Part shown: one piece after another, positions 8,731 through 16,991 of the stretch
Numbering within the stretch: position 1 is the first letter of the stretch
Layout: the number at the start of each line of letters is the position of its first letter
Source of the DNA: Arthrobacter sp. SDTb3-6
GTDB lineage: Bacteria > Actinomycetota > Actinomycetes > Actinomycetales > Micrococcaceae
Direction: 5' to 3'
DNA length: 37,614 nt
Assembly (NCBI RefSeq): GCF_013376095.1
Contig: NZ_JAAMFN010000038.1
Coordinates: forward strand, 1 to 37,614
The notes under the pieces: generated by a model
What the model saw: the letters and a program-made list of their open reading frames with translations, nothing else
What the model was told of the DNA's origin: nothing
The model's database searches: none
Translations under genes and position numbers: made by a program

Positions 8731-9732
8731 ATGGCCAACATCCTGACCCTCGGCGGCGCCGCGTGGCTGGGCCGGACCATCGCGGAACGGGCCCTGGCCG
8801 CCGGGCACCGCGCCACCTGCCTGGCCCGCGGGGAATCCGGCGGGTCACCGGCAGGCGCGGCCGCCGTCGTGGTGGACCGTGGCGGGCCCGGCGCCTACGC
8901 CCGGCCCGCCACGGAGCACTGGGATCTGCTGGTGGGACTGCCCAGGACCCCGCCCATGCCCGGACCGCCGTGGAGGCCCCCTCGCCCCGGGCCCGGCGGT
9001 GGGTCCTGGTGTCCTCGTGCTCCGTCTACGCCGACCACTCCGTCCCGGGCGCCCGCGAGGACGCCGTGCTGCTCCGGCCGCTGGAGTCCACGCAGGCCGA
9101 CGGTCCGGAGCTGTACGGGGAGGCCAAGTCGGGGTGCGAACGGCTGACCAGGGCGACCCGCGGGGACGGGGCGCTGGTGGTCCGGTCCGGGCTGATCGGC
9201 GGCCCCGGAGACCCCACCGGCCGCAGCACGTACTGGCCGCTGCGCCTGGCGGACCGGCGGGAACCGGTGCCGGCACCCTGGCAGGACGGCGGCGGCCACC
9301 GGCAGTACGTGCAACTCATCGACGTCCGCGACCTCGCCGCCTTTATCCTGCAGGCCGGGCTGGCCGGCCGCACGGGTGCCGTCAATGCGGTGCGGGCCGC
9401 CGTGCCGCTGGCCGCCGCGCCCATTTCGGCCCGGGAGGCCGCCACCACCAACCCTCAGCTTGCCCCCTACCCGCTGTCCGCCATGGACGACGACGGCGTA
9501 GGGCCCTGGAGCGGGCCGCGGTCCCTGCCGCTCGTGTTGCCGTTGGACGGGGGCTACGCTGGTTTTGCGCAGCGCTCCGATGCCCGGGCGCTGGAGTGGG
9601 GCCTGGTGCGGCGCCCGCTCGCGGAGACGTTCGGCGACATCATCGCCGCCGAGGCGCCGTGGGCCGGGCGCCAGCTTGCCTCCGGGCCCGGCGCGGCGGA
9701 CGAGGCGGAACTCATCGAATCCGCCCGGCTGA
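8731..9732 (+). pseudogene. NAD-dependent epimerase/reductase, frameshifted
   Basis: The sequence starts in one frame (ATG 8731) with a Rossmann motif, LTLGGAAWLGRTIAERAL, of the extended SDR epimerase family, and is family-like up to DLLVGLPR near 8945. From about 8955 the family resemblance continues in another frame, with RRWVLVSSCSVYADHS (the Ser/Tyr region), ELYGEAKSGCERL (the YxxxK catalytic pair), LIGGPGDPTGR and QYVQLIDVRDLAAFILQAG. The change equals a 1-nt loss in a C-rich stretch at about 8945-8960. The second frame then runs past ADEAELIESARL with no stop near the expected end; a TGA one base out of frame at 9730-9732 suggests a second small indel, and I use it as the approximate end. 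Either this is a real pseudogene or there are two sequencing errors in GC-rich runs. Substrate unknown. Confidence 0.68.
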
Positions 9733-9788
9733 GGGGTGTCCGCCCCGGCGCCTGGACGGGGCCGCAGTGGAACGAAGGCCGCCCCGTC

Positions 9789-10763
9789 TCACCAGGCGGC
9801 GGCGAGGAGCTCGCCCAGGAGGGCGCCGTCGTCGGCCTCCAGTCCGCGGGAGGCGAACCAGGTGCACATGTTCCGGCAGTCGCGGGCCAGCAGCTCCGTG
9901 GCCTGCAGGTTTCCGGCCAGGTCCACCAGCTGCGGCAGGTCGATGACCACCAGGCGGTCACCGGCGGCCAGCACGTTGTAGGGGGAGAGGTCGCCGTGGG
10001 CAAAGCCCATCCGCGCGAAGCCAAGCATGGCCTCCACCACCTGTTCCCAGTACCCGCGCAGCTGCACGGGCCCCGGGTGGGTGGACTGCAGGCGCGGCGC
10101 GGCCGCCCCGGGGTGGGCGGGATCCCCGATGAACTCCATCATGATCTCTGTCCCGAAGATCTGGACCGGGTAGGGAACGGGAATGCCGGATTCGTGTGCC
10201 AGGCGCAGGTACGTCCATTCGGCGTCGGCCCAGCGTGCGGCTTCCACGGCCCGGCCGTACGTGCTCCCGCCCTTGATGGCGCGGGCGTCGCGGGATCGCC
10301 GCACGGAACGCCCCTCGGTGTAGGCCTCCGAGCGGTGGAACAGGCGTTGGTCCGCGGACCGGTAGCGCTTGGCGGCGAGCAGTGCGCTGCGGGACCCGGT
10401 GGCGCGTTCCACGAGGAAAACGTCCGCCTCCTTGCCCGTCTTCAGCACGCCGAGGTCGGTGTCAACGGCCGCGGCGTCCTCGATGACAAAGTCCGGATAG
10501 GGTGCGGGCCCGCGCATGAGCCTTTCGAGCTCGGGCCAGGTGGACCACCGCTGGTTTTCGGCCAGGGAATCGTCCAGCACGTTCCAGTCGGCTGGGCGGG
10601 GATCCGGGTCAAAGCTGTCGCGCGGGGGCGTGCGGCGGCGGAGCTTGATGGGTGAAAAAGAGGGTGTTTCGAGGTGCTGTTGGTCAGCAGAAAACTTCAT
10701 GGGTGAATCGACTCCTGTGGAAGGACAAGCTGATGTTTTGGGCGCGAACGGCTGCACGAACAT
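9789..10763 (-). CDS. RIO-family atypical serine kinase
   Basis: This 324-residue protein has the RIO kinase core: GVLKTGKEADVFLVER is the flexible P-loop with the STGKEA-like signature, AAKRYR holds the ATP-binding lysine, FAHGDLSPYNVLAAGD is the catalytic loop (HGDLSxYN), and VVIDLPQ is the metal-binding loop. About 130 residues precede the kinase domain. RIO kinases in archaea and eukaryotes act in ribosome maturation; bacterial members are poorly characterised, so the role here is unknown. The start at 10763 is supported by a strong Shine-Dalgarno, TAAGGAGGAC (10780-10771), with about 9 nt spacing. It converges with the epimerase remnant and has no obvious operon partner. Confidence 0.9.
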   Translation of the reverse strand: MFVQPFAPKTSACPSTGVDSPMKFSADQQHLETPSFSPIKLRRRTPPRDSFDPDPRPADWNVLDDSLAENQRWSTWPELERLMRGPAPYPDFVIEDAAAVDTDLGVLKTGKEADVFLVERATGSRSALLAAKRYRSADQRLFHRSEAYTEGRSVRRSRDARAIKGGSTYGRAVEAARWADAEWTYLRLAHESGIPVPYPVQIFGTEIMMEFIGDPAHPGAAAPRLQSTHPGPVQLRGYWEQVVEAMLGFARMGFAHGDLSPYNVLAAGDRLVVIDLPQLVDLAGNLQATELLARDCRNMCTWFASRGLEADDGALLGELLAAAW

Positions 10764-10770
10764 TCATGGG

Positions 10771-10780
10771 GTCCTCCTTA
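10771..10780 (-). promoter_or_regulatory. Strong ribosome binding site of the RIO kinase gene
   Basis: On the minus strand TAAGGAGGAC is close to a perfect anti-16S match. It serves ATG 10763 at about 9 nt spacing. A second ATG at 10767 in another frame would give only a 27-residue peptide, so this site decides the start in favour of 10763. Confidence 0.7.
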
Positions 10781-10898
10781 GGGTCGAATACCGGCAAGTT
10801 TGCGGAACACTGCCAGTTGACCACGCGCCGGCGCGGGGTGTCAACGAAAATTGTGCTGCCGGGCGGTGGTTGCCGAAAGCGCGGGGCGGCCATGGCGC

Positions 10899-11612
10899 TC
10901 AGGAGCCCGGCGGCACCAGGGCTTCGCTGCGCAGCCGGCCCCACGCGACGAAACCGAACACCGCTACTGCCGCCTGTGCCATGAACAGGAAGATCAGCAC
11001 CGAGCCCTGCGCGGACAGGGCTGTACCGCCAAGGGACGCCACGGAGGAGGCGGCAATCGGGAGCCACGACCAGCGGGAGCGGGCGGCAAGCCCCACGAGT
11101 CCTGCGGGCAGCAGCCCGGTGAGGAAGCCCGAGGCGAGGACGGTGGCAGTGGGGAAGCGGGAGAGGCCGCCGGGGCCGGCCAGGCTCCCGTAAAGGGCCA
11201 GCGCTGGCAGCAGGGAGGCGGCGGCAAAAACCACCGCCACCAGCACCGGTGCCGCCAGGTCGGCCGGGCGGAATCGGCGCAGGGCGAGGTCCCGCACCAG
11301 CGGCCCGGACAGGGGCGCCTTGCGAAACCAGGCCAACCCGTACAGCGCGGCGCCAACGCCCACCAGCGGCGCGATCCAGGAAGCGGCCACATAGGGCAGC
11401 AGGCTGCCGGACGAAAGCGGCAGGCCCAGGGAAATCGTGAAGAACGCTGCCGGAATTTCCAGCGCAAACGATCCCACGGCCAGCCACCAGCCGACCTCAA
11501 CCCGCCGGACCAGCAGGGCAAGGCCGGTGCACATGATCAGGGTCCCCAGGAGCCGGAACGCCAGGGAAAAGGCCTGCGAGGGGTCCGTGACCTGGCCAAA
11601 CAAGATGTCCAT
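10899..11612 (-). CDS. Uncharacterised integral membrane protein
   Basis: I do not recognise this 237-residue protein. It has about six or seven hydrophobic stretches, for example FRLLGTLIMCTGLALLV, GWWLAVGSFALEIPAAFF, YVAASWIAPLVGVGAALYGL, LAAPVLVAVVFAAASLLPAL and VLIFLFMAQAAVAVFGFV. One basic hydrophilic loop (FRKAPLSGPLVRDLALRRFR) lies near the middle. The ATG at 11612 is near the beginning of the open frame and there is no strong Shine-Dalgarno. It sits between the RIO kinase gene (same strand, about 135 nt downstream) and the divergent pta-ackA operon. Length and topology would fit a small transporter or sensor membrane domain, but no motif supports a function. Confidence 0.65.
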   Translation of the reverse strand: MDILFGQVTDPSQAFSLAFRLLGTLIMCTGLALLVRRVEVGWWLAVGSFALEIPAAFFTISLGLPLSSGSLLPYVAASWIAPLVGVGAALYGLAWFRKAPLSGPLVRDLALRRFRPADLAAPVLVAVVFAAASLLPALALYGSLAGPGGLSRFPTATVLASGFLTGLLPAGLVGLAARSRWSWLPIAASSVASLGGTALSAQGSVLIFLFMAQAAVAVFGFVAWGRLRSEALVPPGS

Positions 11613-11830
11613 GCCCCAACCCTATGCGTCCGGGTGTACGCGCGGACGGCCCGCCCGGAGCCCAGCTGCAGCGGCCCGGCATTGGGAGCCGCAGCCGCGG
11701 TCCCCGGGGCCATGTCTGTGACGGCTTCAACATCATTTTCCAGAACCGGGGTGATCCGCACTGCTTTGTCCCCCCGTCGGGGCCGCGCCGTGCTTGGATG
11801 GGAGAACACGGACGAAAGGCGGCCCTGACC

Positions 11831-13996
11831 ATGACCCGCGGTATTTACATCAGCGCCACGACCCCCGGCTCCGGCAAGACGCTTGTCTCACTGGGCCTTG
11901 CCGACGCCCTGCACCGGCATGCCGACAGGATCGGCTTTTTCCGGCCCATCACCGCCGGTGCCGAACCCGATCCCACGGTGGCCATGCTCAGGCGCATTTA
12001 CAGGCTCGACGCCGGGGTGTGCCGCAGCGGCATGAGCGGCGCCGAGGCGCGGGCACTCCTGGCGGCCGGCGAGCGCGCCGAAATCGATGCGCGCTGCGTG
12101 GAAATCTACAGCGACATCGCCAAGAAGTGCGACGTGGTCATTGTGGAGGGAACGGACCTTACCGGCCAGGACGCGGCCGTTGAATTCGACCTCAACGCCC
12201 GCCTGTCCAACAACCTGGGCCTGCCCGTGCTCGCCGTCGTTGGCGCCCGCGGCCTGACGGTGGAGGAAACGGCCGACGCCGTGGACGTGGCCCGCAAGGA
12301 ACTCGTGGCGGCAAACTGCTCCCTGCTGGCCATGATGGTCAACCGTGCCGAACCGGGCGAAGCGGCGGCCATCAAGGCGGCCGTCCGTCCCGGCGCCAGC
12401 AGCCGTCCCGTCTACGTCATCCCGGAAATCCCCGAAATCTCCCTGCCCACGGTCGGCGAGGTGGCCGCGGCCCTGCAGCTGCGCCAAATCGCCGGCAGCC
12501 CCGAGATGGACCGCGACGTCCGCGCCATCAAGGTCGCCGCCATGACCGTGGGAAACTTCCTCCACCTGCTCGAAGCGAACGACCTGGTGATCGTCCCCGG
12601 CGACCGCGCCGACGTCATGGTTGCCTCCCTGGCCTGCGCTTTCTCGCCCGAATTCCCCGTCCCCGGCGGCATGATCCTCACCGGCGGTCTGGCCCCGGAC
12701 CCCAATGTGCTCCCCATCCTGGCGCACGCGCCCTTCCCGGTCTTTACGAACGACGACGACACCTACAGTTCCGCGCGCGCCGTCAGCGAGGTGCGCAGCG
12801 AGATCCATTCGGGCCAGCGGAGGAAAGTGGCGGCGGCGATGGGGGCCTGGTCGCGCAGCGTGGACGAGGCGGAACTGCTCGAACGGGTGTCCCTGCCCCG
12901 CCCGGCCACCATGACGCCGCTGCGCTTCCTGCATGAGCTCGTCGAACGGGCCCGCAGCGACCGGAAGCGGATCGTTCTGCCGGAAGGCAACGACCCCCGG
13001 GTGCTGCAGGCGGCCGAGATCCTGCAACGGCGCGACGTGTGCGGGCTGGTGCTGCTGGGCAGGCCGCAGGCCGTCCGGGAGCTGGCCGCCGCCCACGGGG
13101 TGGACCTGGACGGAGTGGAGATCATTGACCCGGAGGCCTCGCCACTGCGCGAAAGCTTCGCGGTGGAGTACCAGCGGCTACGCGCCCACAAGGGCGTGGA
13201 CCTGGCGAGGGCGCGGGAGGTCATGGCGGACGGGTCCTACTTTGGCACCATGATGGTCCAGCTGGGCCACGTGGACGGCATGGTCTCCGGGGCCGCCCAC
13301 ACCACCGCCAACACCATCCGCCCCGCCCTCGAATTCGTCAAGACCCGCCCCTGCGTCAGCATCGTCTCCTCCGTGTTCCTGATGCTGCTGGCGGACCGGG
13401 TCCTGGTCTATGGCGACTGCGCCGTGAACCCCGAACCCAACGAGGAACAACTGGCGGACATCGCCGTCGCGTCCGCGGAGACCGCCTTGCAGTTTGGCGT
13501 GGAGCCGCGCATCGCCATGCTCTCCTACTCCACGGGAGGCTCCGGTTCCGGCTCGGCCGTGGACCAGGTGCGCCGGGCCACGGCGCTGGCCCGGGCCGCC
13601 CGCCCGGACCTGGCCATCGAGGGCCCCATCCAGTACGACGCCGCCGTGGACGCCTCGATTGCCGCGTCCAAACTGCCCGCCTCCGAGGTGGCCGGGCAGG
13701 CGACGGTGTTCATCTTCCCGGACCTGAACACCGGCAACAACACCTACAAGGCGGTGCAGCAGTCCTCCGGCGCCGTGGCCGTCGGGCCCGTGTTGCAGGG
13801 CCTGAACAAGCCGATCAACGACCTCTCCCGCGGCTGCACCGTGGAGGACATCGTCAACACCGTGGCCATCACCGCCATCCAGGCCCAAGGGGCGCCGGTG
13901 GTTGAGCCTGGGGCGCCGGTGGTTGAGCCTGGCGAAACCAAGGCCCCGGCAAGCCCGGCCGGCCGGGCCCCGAGCAGTGAAACGAAGGAATCTTAA
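11831..13996 (+). CDS. pta: Phosphate acetyltransferase
   Basis: Pta converts acetyl-CoA and phosphate to acetyl phosphate, the first step from acetyl-CoA to acetate and reversible for acetate use. The 721 residues show the long three-domain form: an N-terminal BioD/CobB-like P-loop domain (SATTPGSGKT, residues 8-17), a DRTGG domain at roughly 230-330 (RDVRAIKVAAMTVGNFL, LVIVPGDRADVMVA), and the catalytic PTA_PTB domain from about 360 (KRIVLPEGNDPRVLQAAEIL, ALLSYSTGGSGSG-like segment, IFPDLNTGNNTYKAVQ). I chose ATG 11831 because the P-loop strand begins 4 residues later; upstream codons add unrelated sequence. Its stop overlaps the ackA start (TAATG). The last 35 residues are an unusual tail encoded partly by a tandem repeat. 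Confidence 0.95.
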   Translation: MTRGIYISATTPGSGKTLVSLGLADALHRHADRIGFFRPITAGAEPDPTVAMLRRIYRLDAGVCRSGMSGAEARALLAAGERAEIDARCVEIYSDIAKKCDVVIVEGTDLTGQDAAVEFDLNARLSNNLGLPVLAVVGARGLTVEETADAVDVARKELVAANCSLLAMMVNRAEPGEAAAIKAAVRPGASSRPVYVIPEIPEISLPTVGEVAAALQLRQIAGSPEMDRDVRAIKVAAMTVGNFLHLLEANDLVIVPGDRADVMVASLACAFSPEFPVPGGMILTGGLAPDPNVLPILAHAPFPVFTNDDDTYSSARAVSEVRSEIHSGQRRKVAAAMGAWSRSVDEAELLERVSLPRPATMTPLRFLHELVERARSDRKRIVLPEGNDPRVLQAAEILQRRDVCGLVLLGRPQAVRELAAAHGVDLDGVEIIDPEASPLRESFAVEYQRLRAHKGVDLARAREVMADGSYFGTMMVQLGHVDGMVSGAAHTTANTIRPALEFVKTRPCVSIVSSVFLMLLADRVLVYGDCAVNPEPNEEQLADIAVASAETALQFGVEPRIAMLSYSTGGSGSGSAVDQVRRATALARAARPDLAIEGPIQYDAAVDASIAASKLPASEVAGQATVFIFPDLNTGNNTYKAVQQSSGAVAVGPVLQGLNKPINDLSRGCTVEDIVNTVAITAIQAQGAPVVEPGAPVVEPGETKAPASPAGRAPSSETKES
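13889..13930 (+). repeat. Two tandem 21-bp units inside the 3' end of pta
   Basis: Two exact 21-bp copies (13889-13909 and 13910-13930) encode GAPVVEPGAPVVEPG, just after the conserved Pta domain. The segment GGTGGTTGAGCCTGGCGAAA (from 13918), followed by CC, resembles a short repeat that I recall being scattered through Arthrobacter genomes (GTGGTTGAGCNTGTCGAAAC-like). The repeat identity is seen directly; the link to a dispersed family is from memory. Confidence 0.75.
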
Positions 13997-15129
13997 TGCG
14001 CGTTCTTGTCATCAACTCCGGCTCCTCCTCCCTGAAATACCAGGTGCGGGACACCACCACCGGCGAAGTCCAGGCGGGCGGGCTGATTGAGCGCATCGGC
14101 GAGGGCGCCGGCGGCCCGGCCAACCACGGCGTCGCCATGGACCAGGTGGCGGCCGAGCTGGAAGGCGTGCTGGCGGAAAAGCCGCTGGACGCCGTCGGAC
14201 ACCGTGTGGTCCACGGCGGGGAACGCTTTGGCGAACCGGTGCTGGTCAACAATGAGATCACCCGGGCCATCGAACGGCTGAACCCGCTGGCACCGCTGCA
14301 CAACCCCGCGAACGTGCTGGGCATCCGGGCCATCACCGCCAAGTGGCCCGGGATGCCGCAGGTGGCTGTGTTCGACACCGCCTTCCACCGCACGCTGCCC
14401 GAACACGCCTGGCGCTACGCCGTGCCGGATTTCCTGTACCGCCAATACGGGATCCGCCGCTACGGCTTCCACGGGACCTCGCACGAATTCGTCACCGGAC
14501 GGGCGGCGGAGCTGCTGGGCATCCCGCTGGCGGAGTTCAACGCGGTGGTGGCCCACCTGGGGAACGGCGTGTCGCTGTCCGCCATCCAGGGCGGAGCCAG
14601 TGTGGACACGTCGATGGGCTTCACCCCGTTGGAGGGCCTGGTCATGGGCACCCGCAGCGGCGACCTGGACCCCTCCATCCTCATCTACCTTCAGCGCCAG
14701 GGCCTGTCCGCCGATGAGATCGACACCATGCTCAACCGCGAATCCGGGCTCAAGGCGCTTGCCGGCAACAATGACATGCGCGCCATAGTGGACTCCGCAG
14801 AATCGGGGGACAGGCGGGCGCAGACCGCCCTGGACGTCACGGCGCACCGGCTGGCGAAGTACATTGGCGGCTACCATGTGGCGGTGGGCGGCGCGCAGGC
14901 GCTTATCTTCACGGCCGGGATCGGGGAAAACTCCTCAGCGTTCCGGGCGCGGGTGGTGGGCCGGCTCGGGGCCCTGGGACTTGTGCTCGACGCCGAGGCG
15001 AACCTGGTGCGCTCCGGCTCGCCCCGGGTGGTCAGCGCCCCCGGCTCGGCATTTCCGGTGCTCGTGGTGCCCACGGACGAGGAGCGCGCCATCGCCGAGG
15101 CGACGGCCGCCGTCGTGCAGGGCGGGTAG
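13996..15129 (+). CDS. ackA: Acetate kinase
   Basis: AckA interconverts acetyl phosphate plus ADP with acetate plus ATP and pairs with Pta. The 377 residues carry all family signatures: VLVINSGSSSLKYQV at the N-terminus (phosphate-binding), HNPANVLGI, VFDTAFHRTLPEHAW, RRYGFHGTSHEFV (containing the active-site His), AHLGNGVSLSAIQGG, MGFTPLEGLVMGTRSGDLDP and FTAGIGENSSAFRA. The length is close to the roughly 400 residues typical of the family. The ATG overlaps the pta stop by one base, so translation is probably coupled. No separate promoter is visible in front of it. Confidence 0.97.
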   Translation: MRVLVINSGSSSLKYQVRDTTTGEVQAGGLIERIGEGAGGPANHGVAMDQVAAELEGVLAEKPLDAVGHRVVHGGERFGEPVLVNNEITRAIERLNPLAPLHNPANVLGIRAITAKWPGMPQVAVFDTAFHRTLPEHAWRYAVPDFLYRQYGIRRYGFHGTSHEFVTGRAAELLGIPLAEFNAVVAHLGNGVSLSAIQGGASVDTSMGFTPLEGLVMGTRSGDLDPSILIYLQRQGLSADEIDTMLNRESGLKALAGNNDMRAIVDSAESGDRRAQTALDVTAHRLAKYIGGYHVAVGGAQALIFTAGIGENSSAFRARVVGRLGALGLVLDAEANLVRSGSPRVVSAPGSAFPVLVVPTDEERAIAEATAAVVQGG

Positions 15130-15513
15130 GGCGCCCTCCCCTTGACAGGGACTGGGCAGCGTTCCAGAGTTAAAGGTGGCCCACACGAGCATGCCGGCCG
15201 GTCACGAGCGAGGCTGGAACACATGGAATTCATGCAAGGAAGTGCAGCATTCCAGGTGAGGCCTGACGTCGAAAGCGGCCGCCAACCCCGTTGGCCCCGC
15301 CCACGCGCCAGCCCCTAGGAGCATCCGGCCCCCGCCGCCGGGCCCGGCATTGGCCGCCCGGCACACCATCACTCCACCCGAGGTGCCGCAGAAGCACTCA
15401 ATCAGGACACCGCCCCCAGGGGCGGCGCGTGGCATGCTGCGGCGCAAGCCACCGGTCCCGGTCGTCGAGCCCGGGACCTGGCACAAGTCGAGAAGAGTGA
15501 ATCGAGAATTCCA
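15130..15513. other. 384-bp intergenic region before the sugar importer
   Basis: No convincing gene lies here. It holds a TTGACA hexamer at 15142-15147 (a possible -35, with only a poor -10 near 15165-15172), a 7-bp inverted pair GTTCCAG (15161-15167) and CTGGAAC (15214-15220), and an imperfect inverted repeat TGGAATTCATGCA / TGCAGCATTCCA at 15224-15254. These may form the control region of the importer operon at 15514. The remainder is GC-rich with no further structure that I can identify. Confidence 0.5.
15224..15254. promoter_or_regulatory. Candidate operator: imperfect inverted repeat
   Basis: TGGAATTCATGCA (15224-15236) faces TGCAGCATTCCA (15243-15254); apart from a 2-3 nt difference within each arm the arms are complementary. 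The TGGAAT/ATTCCA ends are exact. Its place about 260 nt before the binding-protein gene suits an activator or repressor site, but no regulator gene is adjacent. Confidence 0.35.
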
Positions 15514-16890
15514 ATGCGCAACGTACACGTGCACCGCCACCCGGGACGGTCCTTGCGGCCGGCCTCACTGCGGGCCGCGGCTTTGGCCGCCGTCGCCATG
15601 ACGGCGGTGGTTCTGGGCGGGTGCAGTTCCTCGCCGGGCAGCAGCAACGCCACATCCTCCAGCGCCGCCACTGTCGCGGCGCCCGGAACGGCCAATTCGG
15701 GAAACATCACCTGGTGGGCCAGCCCCATCACCTCCAGCGGCGCCGATCCCCGCACGGTGCTGGTCACGGCCTTTGAAAAGGCCTACCCGGACATCAAGGT
15801 GAAGCTGATTTCCGCCCCCACCGACACCGACACCAACCGCGCCACACTGACCACGCAGATTTCCGGCGGTGCCGGACCCGACGTCTACATGGGCGACGTC
15901 ATTTGGCCGGCACAATTCGCCGCCCACCAGCTGGCCGACCCGCTGTCGAAGTACCTGCCTGCCAGCTACTTTGGCACCTTCGCCCCCGGGCTGGTGGCCG
16001 GGGCCACCTACAAGGGCCAGGTCTACGGGGCCCCGTTCTTCGAGGACCAGGGCTTCCTGTACTACCGCAAGGACCTGCTCGCCAAGAACAACATGAAGGT
16101 GCCCACCACGTGGGAGGAGCTGATGACGGATTCAAGGACGATCCAGTCCAAGGGCGAAGCCCAGTACGGCTACGTCTTCCAGGGTGCGTCCTACGAGGGA
16201 GCCACCTGCAACTTCATGGAATTCCTGACCGACGCCGGCGGTGCCGTCCTCAACAAGGACTCCACCTCCTCCGCCGTCAACAGTGCCGCAGCCTTGAAGG
16301 CCTTGAAGTTTGAACAGGAACTGGTCACCAGCGGCGTGAGCCCGAAGGCCGAATCGACCTATCAGGAACTGCAGTCGATGAACGAGTTCTCCGCCGGCAA
16401 GTCGGTGTTCCTGCGCAACTGGGACTACGGCTATTCCACGTCCCAGGCGGCAGGGTCCGCCGTGGTCGGCAAGGTGGGCGTGGCCCCCATGCCGACCTTC
16501 GGCGGCGAGTCCACACCCGGCTATTCGAACATTGGCGGCTGGAACCTGTATGTGAACCCGCACAGCCAGAATGTTGCGGCGGACCTGACCTTCATCAAGT
16601 GGATGACAGGCAATGACGCCCAGAAGATCCTGGCCACGCAGTTCTCCGAGATCCCGACCAACCAGGCCGTCCGGACGTCCGCGGACGTCATCAAGAGCAA
16701 CGCCGTCCTGGCCGTGGTGCCGCAGACCAAGCTGGTCCCGCGGCCTGCCCAGACCCCGTTCTACCCGCAGGTCAGCACCGCCATCTACACCAATGTCAGT
16801 GCCGTCCTGGCCGGTTCAAAGACGCCGGCAACAGCATTGAAGGATGCTGACTCGGCCATCAATTCCGCCCTGTCCGGCGGCGGCCTGTAA
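15514..16890 (+). CDS. Carbohydrate ABC importer, solute-binding lipoprotein
   Basis: A 458-residue family 1 extracellular solute-binding protein. The N-terminus has an Arg-rich segment, a hydrophobic stretch (LAAVAMTAVVLGGC) and a lipobox ending at C37, so it should be lipid-anchored outside the membrane. The mature part shows ITWWASPITSSG, FEKAYPDIKVKLI, GPDVYMGDVIWPAQFA and GAPFFEDQGFLYYRKDLL, the usual pattern of sugar-binding proteins of the MalE/UgpB type. It delivers sugar to the two permeases encoded next; the actual sugar cannot be read from the sequence. No strong Shine-Dalgarno precedes the ATG at 15514. A strong hairpin follows the gene before the permease genes. Confidence 0.93.
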   Translation: MRNVHVHRHPGRSLRPASLRAAALAAVAMTAVVLGGCSSSPGSSNATSSSAATVAAPGTANSGNITWWASPITSSGADPRTVLVTAFEKAYPDIKVKLISAPTDTDTNRATLTTQISGGAGPDVYMGDVIWPAQFAAHQLADPLSKYLPASYFGTFAPGLVAGATYKGQVYGAPFFEDQGFLYYRKDLLAKNNMKVPTTWEELMTDSRTIQSKGEAQYGYVFQGASYEGATCNFMEFLTDAGGAVLNKDSTSSAVNSAAALKALKFEQELVTSGVSPKAESTYQELQSMNEFSAGKSVFLRNWDYGYSTSQAAGSAVVGKVGVAPMPTFGGESTPGYSNIGGWNLYVNPHSQNVAADLTFIKWMTGNDAQKILATQFSEIPTNQAVRTSADVIKSNAVLAVVPQTKLVPRPAQTPFYPQVSTAIYTNVSAVLAGSKTPATALKDADSAINSALSGGGL

Positions 16891-16897
16891 ACGGACC

Positions 16898-16936
16898 CCG
16901 GGCCAGCCGGCGGGCAGCCCCCGCCGGCGGGCCCGG
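16898..16936 (+). terminator. Strong hairpin between binding-protein and permease genes
   Basis: The outer arms CCGGGCC (16898-16904) and GGCCCGG (16930-16936) enclose a one-base mismatch and a perfect 9-bp stem GCCGGCGGG (16906-16914) / CCCGCCGGC (16920-16928) with a 5-nt loop. There is no T-tract, so it may be a partial terminator or an mRNA-stabilising barrier that keeps binding-protein transcripts more abundant than permease transcripts, as known for malE-malF type operons. That role is an inference. Confidence 0.6.
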
Positions 16937-16947
16937 CATTCCGGGTG

Positions 16948-16963
16948 CCATGGCCGGCCATGG
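16948..16963. repeat. 16-bp perfect palindrome
   Basis: CCATGGCCGGCCATGG is a perfect palindrome just upstream of the permease start. It contains an ATG (16950) in frame with the permease gene, but the SD-served ATG at 16992 is the better start. Function unknown; it may be part of the same RNA structure region as the preceding hairpin. Confidence 0.45.
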
Positions 16964-16991
16964 CCGGTTTCCCAATTCGTCAGGAGTCACA

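Noticed and set aside
10655-10656. Epimerase frame running to 10655 as a 653-residue fusion protein
   Set aside because: Beyond about 9740 the frame is only antisense to the RIO kinase gene and lacks domain features.
10684-10767. 27-residue peptide from ATG 10767 overlapping the RIO kinase start
   Set aside because: It shares the Shine-Dalgarno, but 5 nt spacing is worse than the 9 nt to ATG 10763, and the peptide has no leader-like features.
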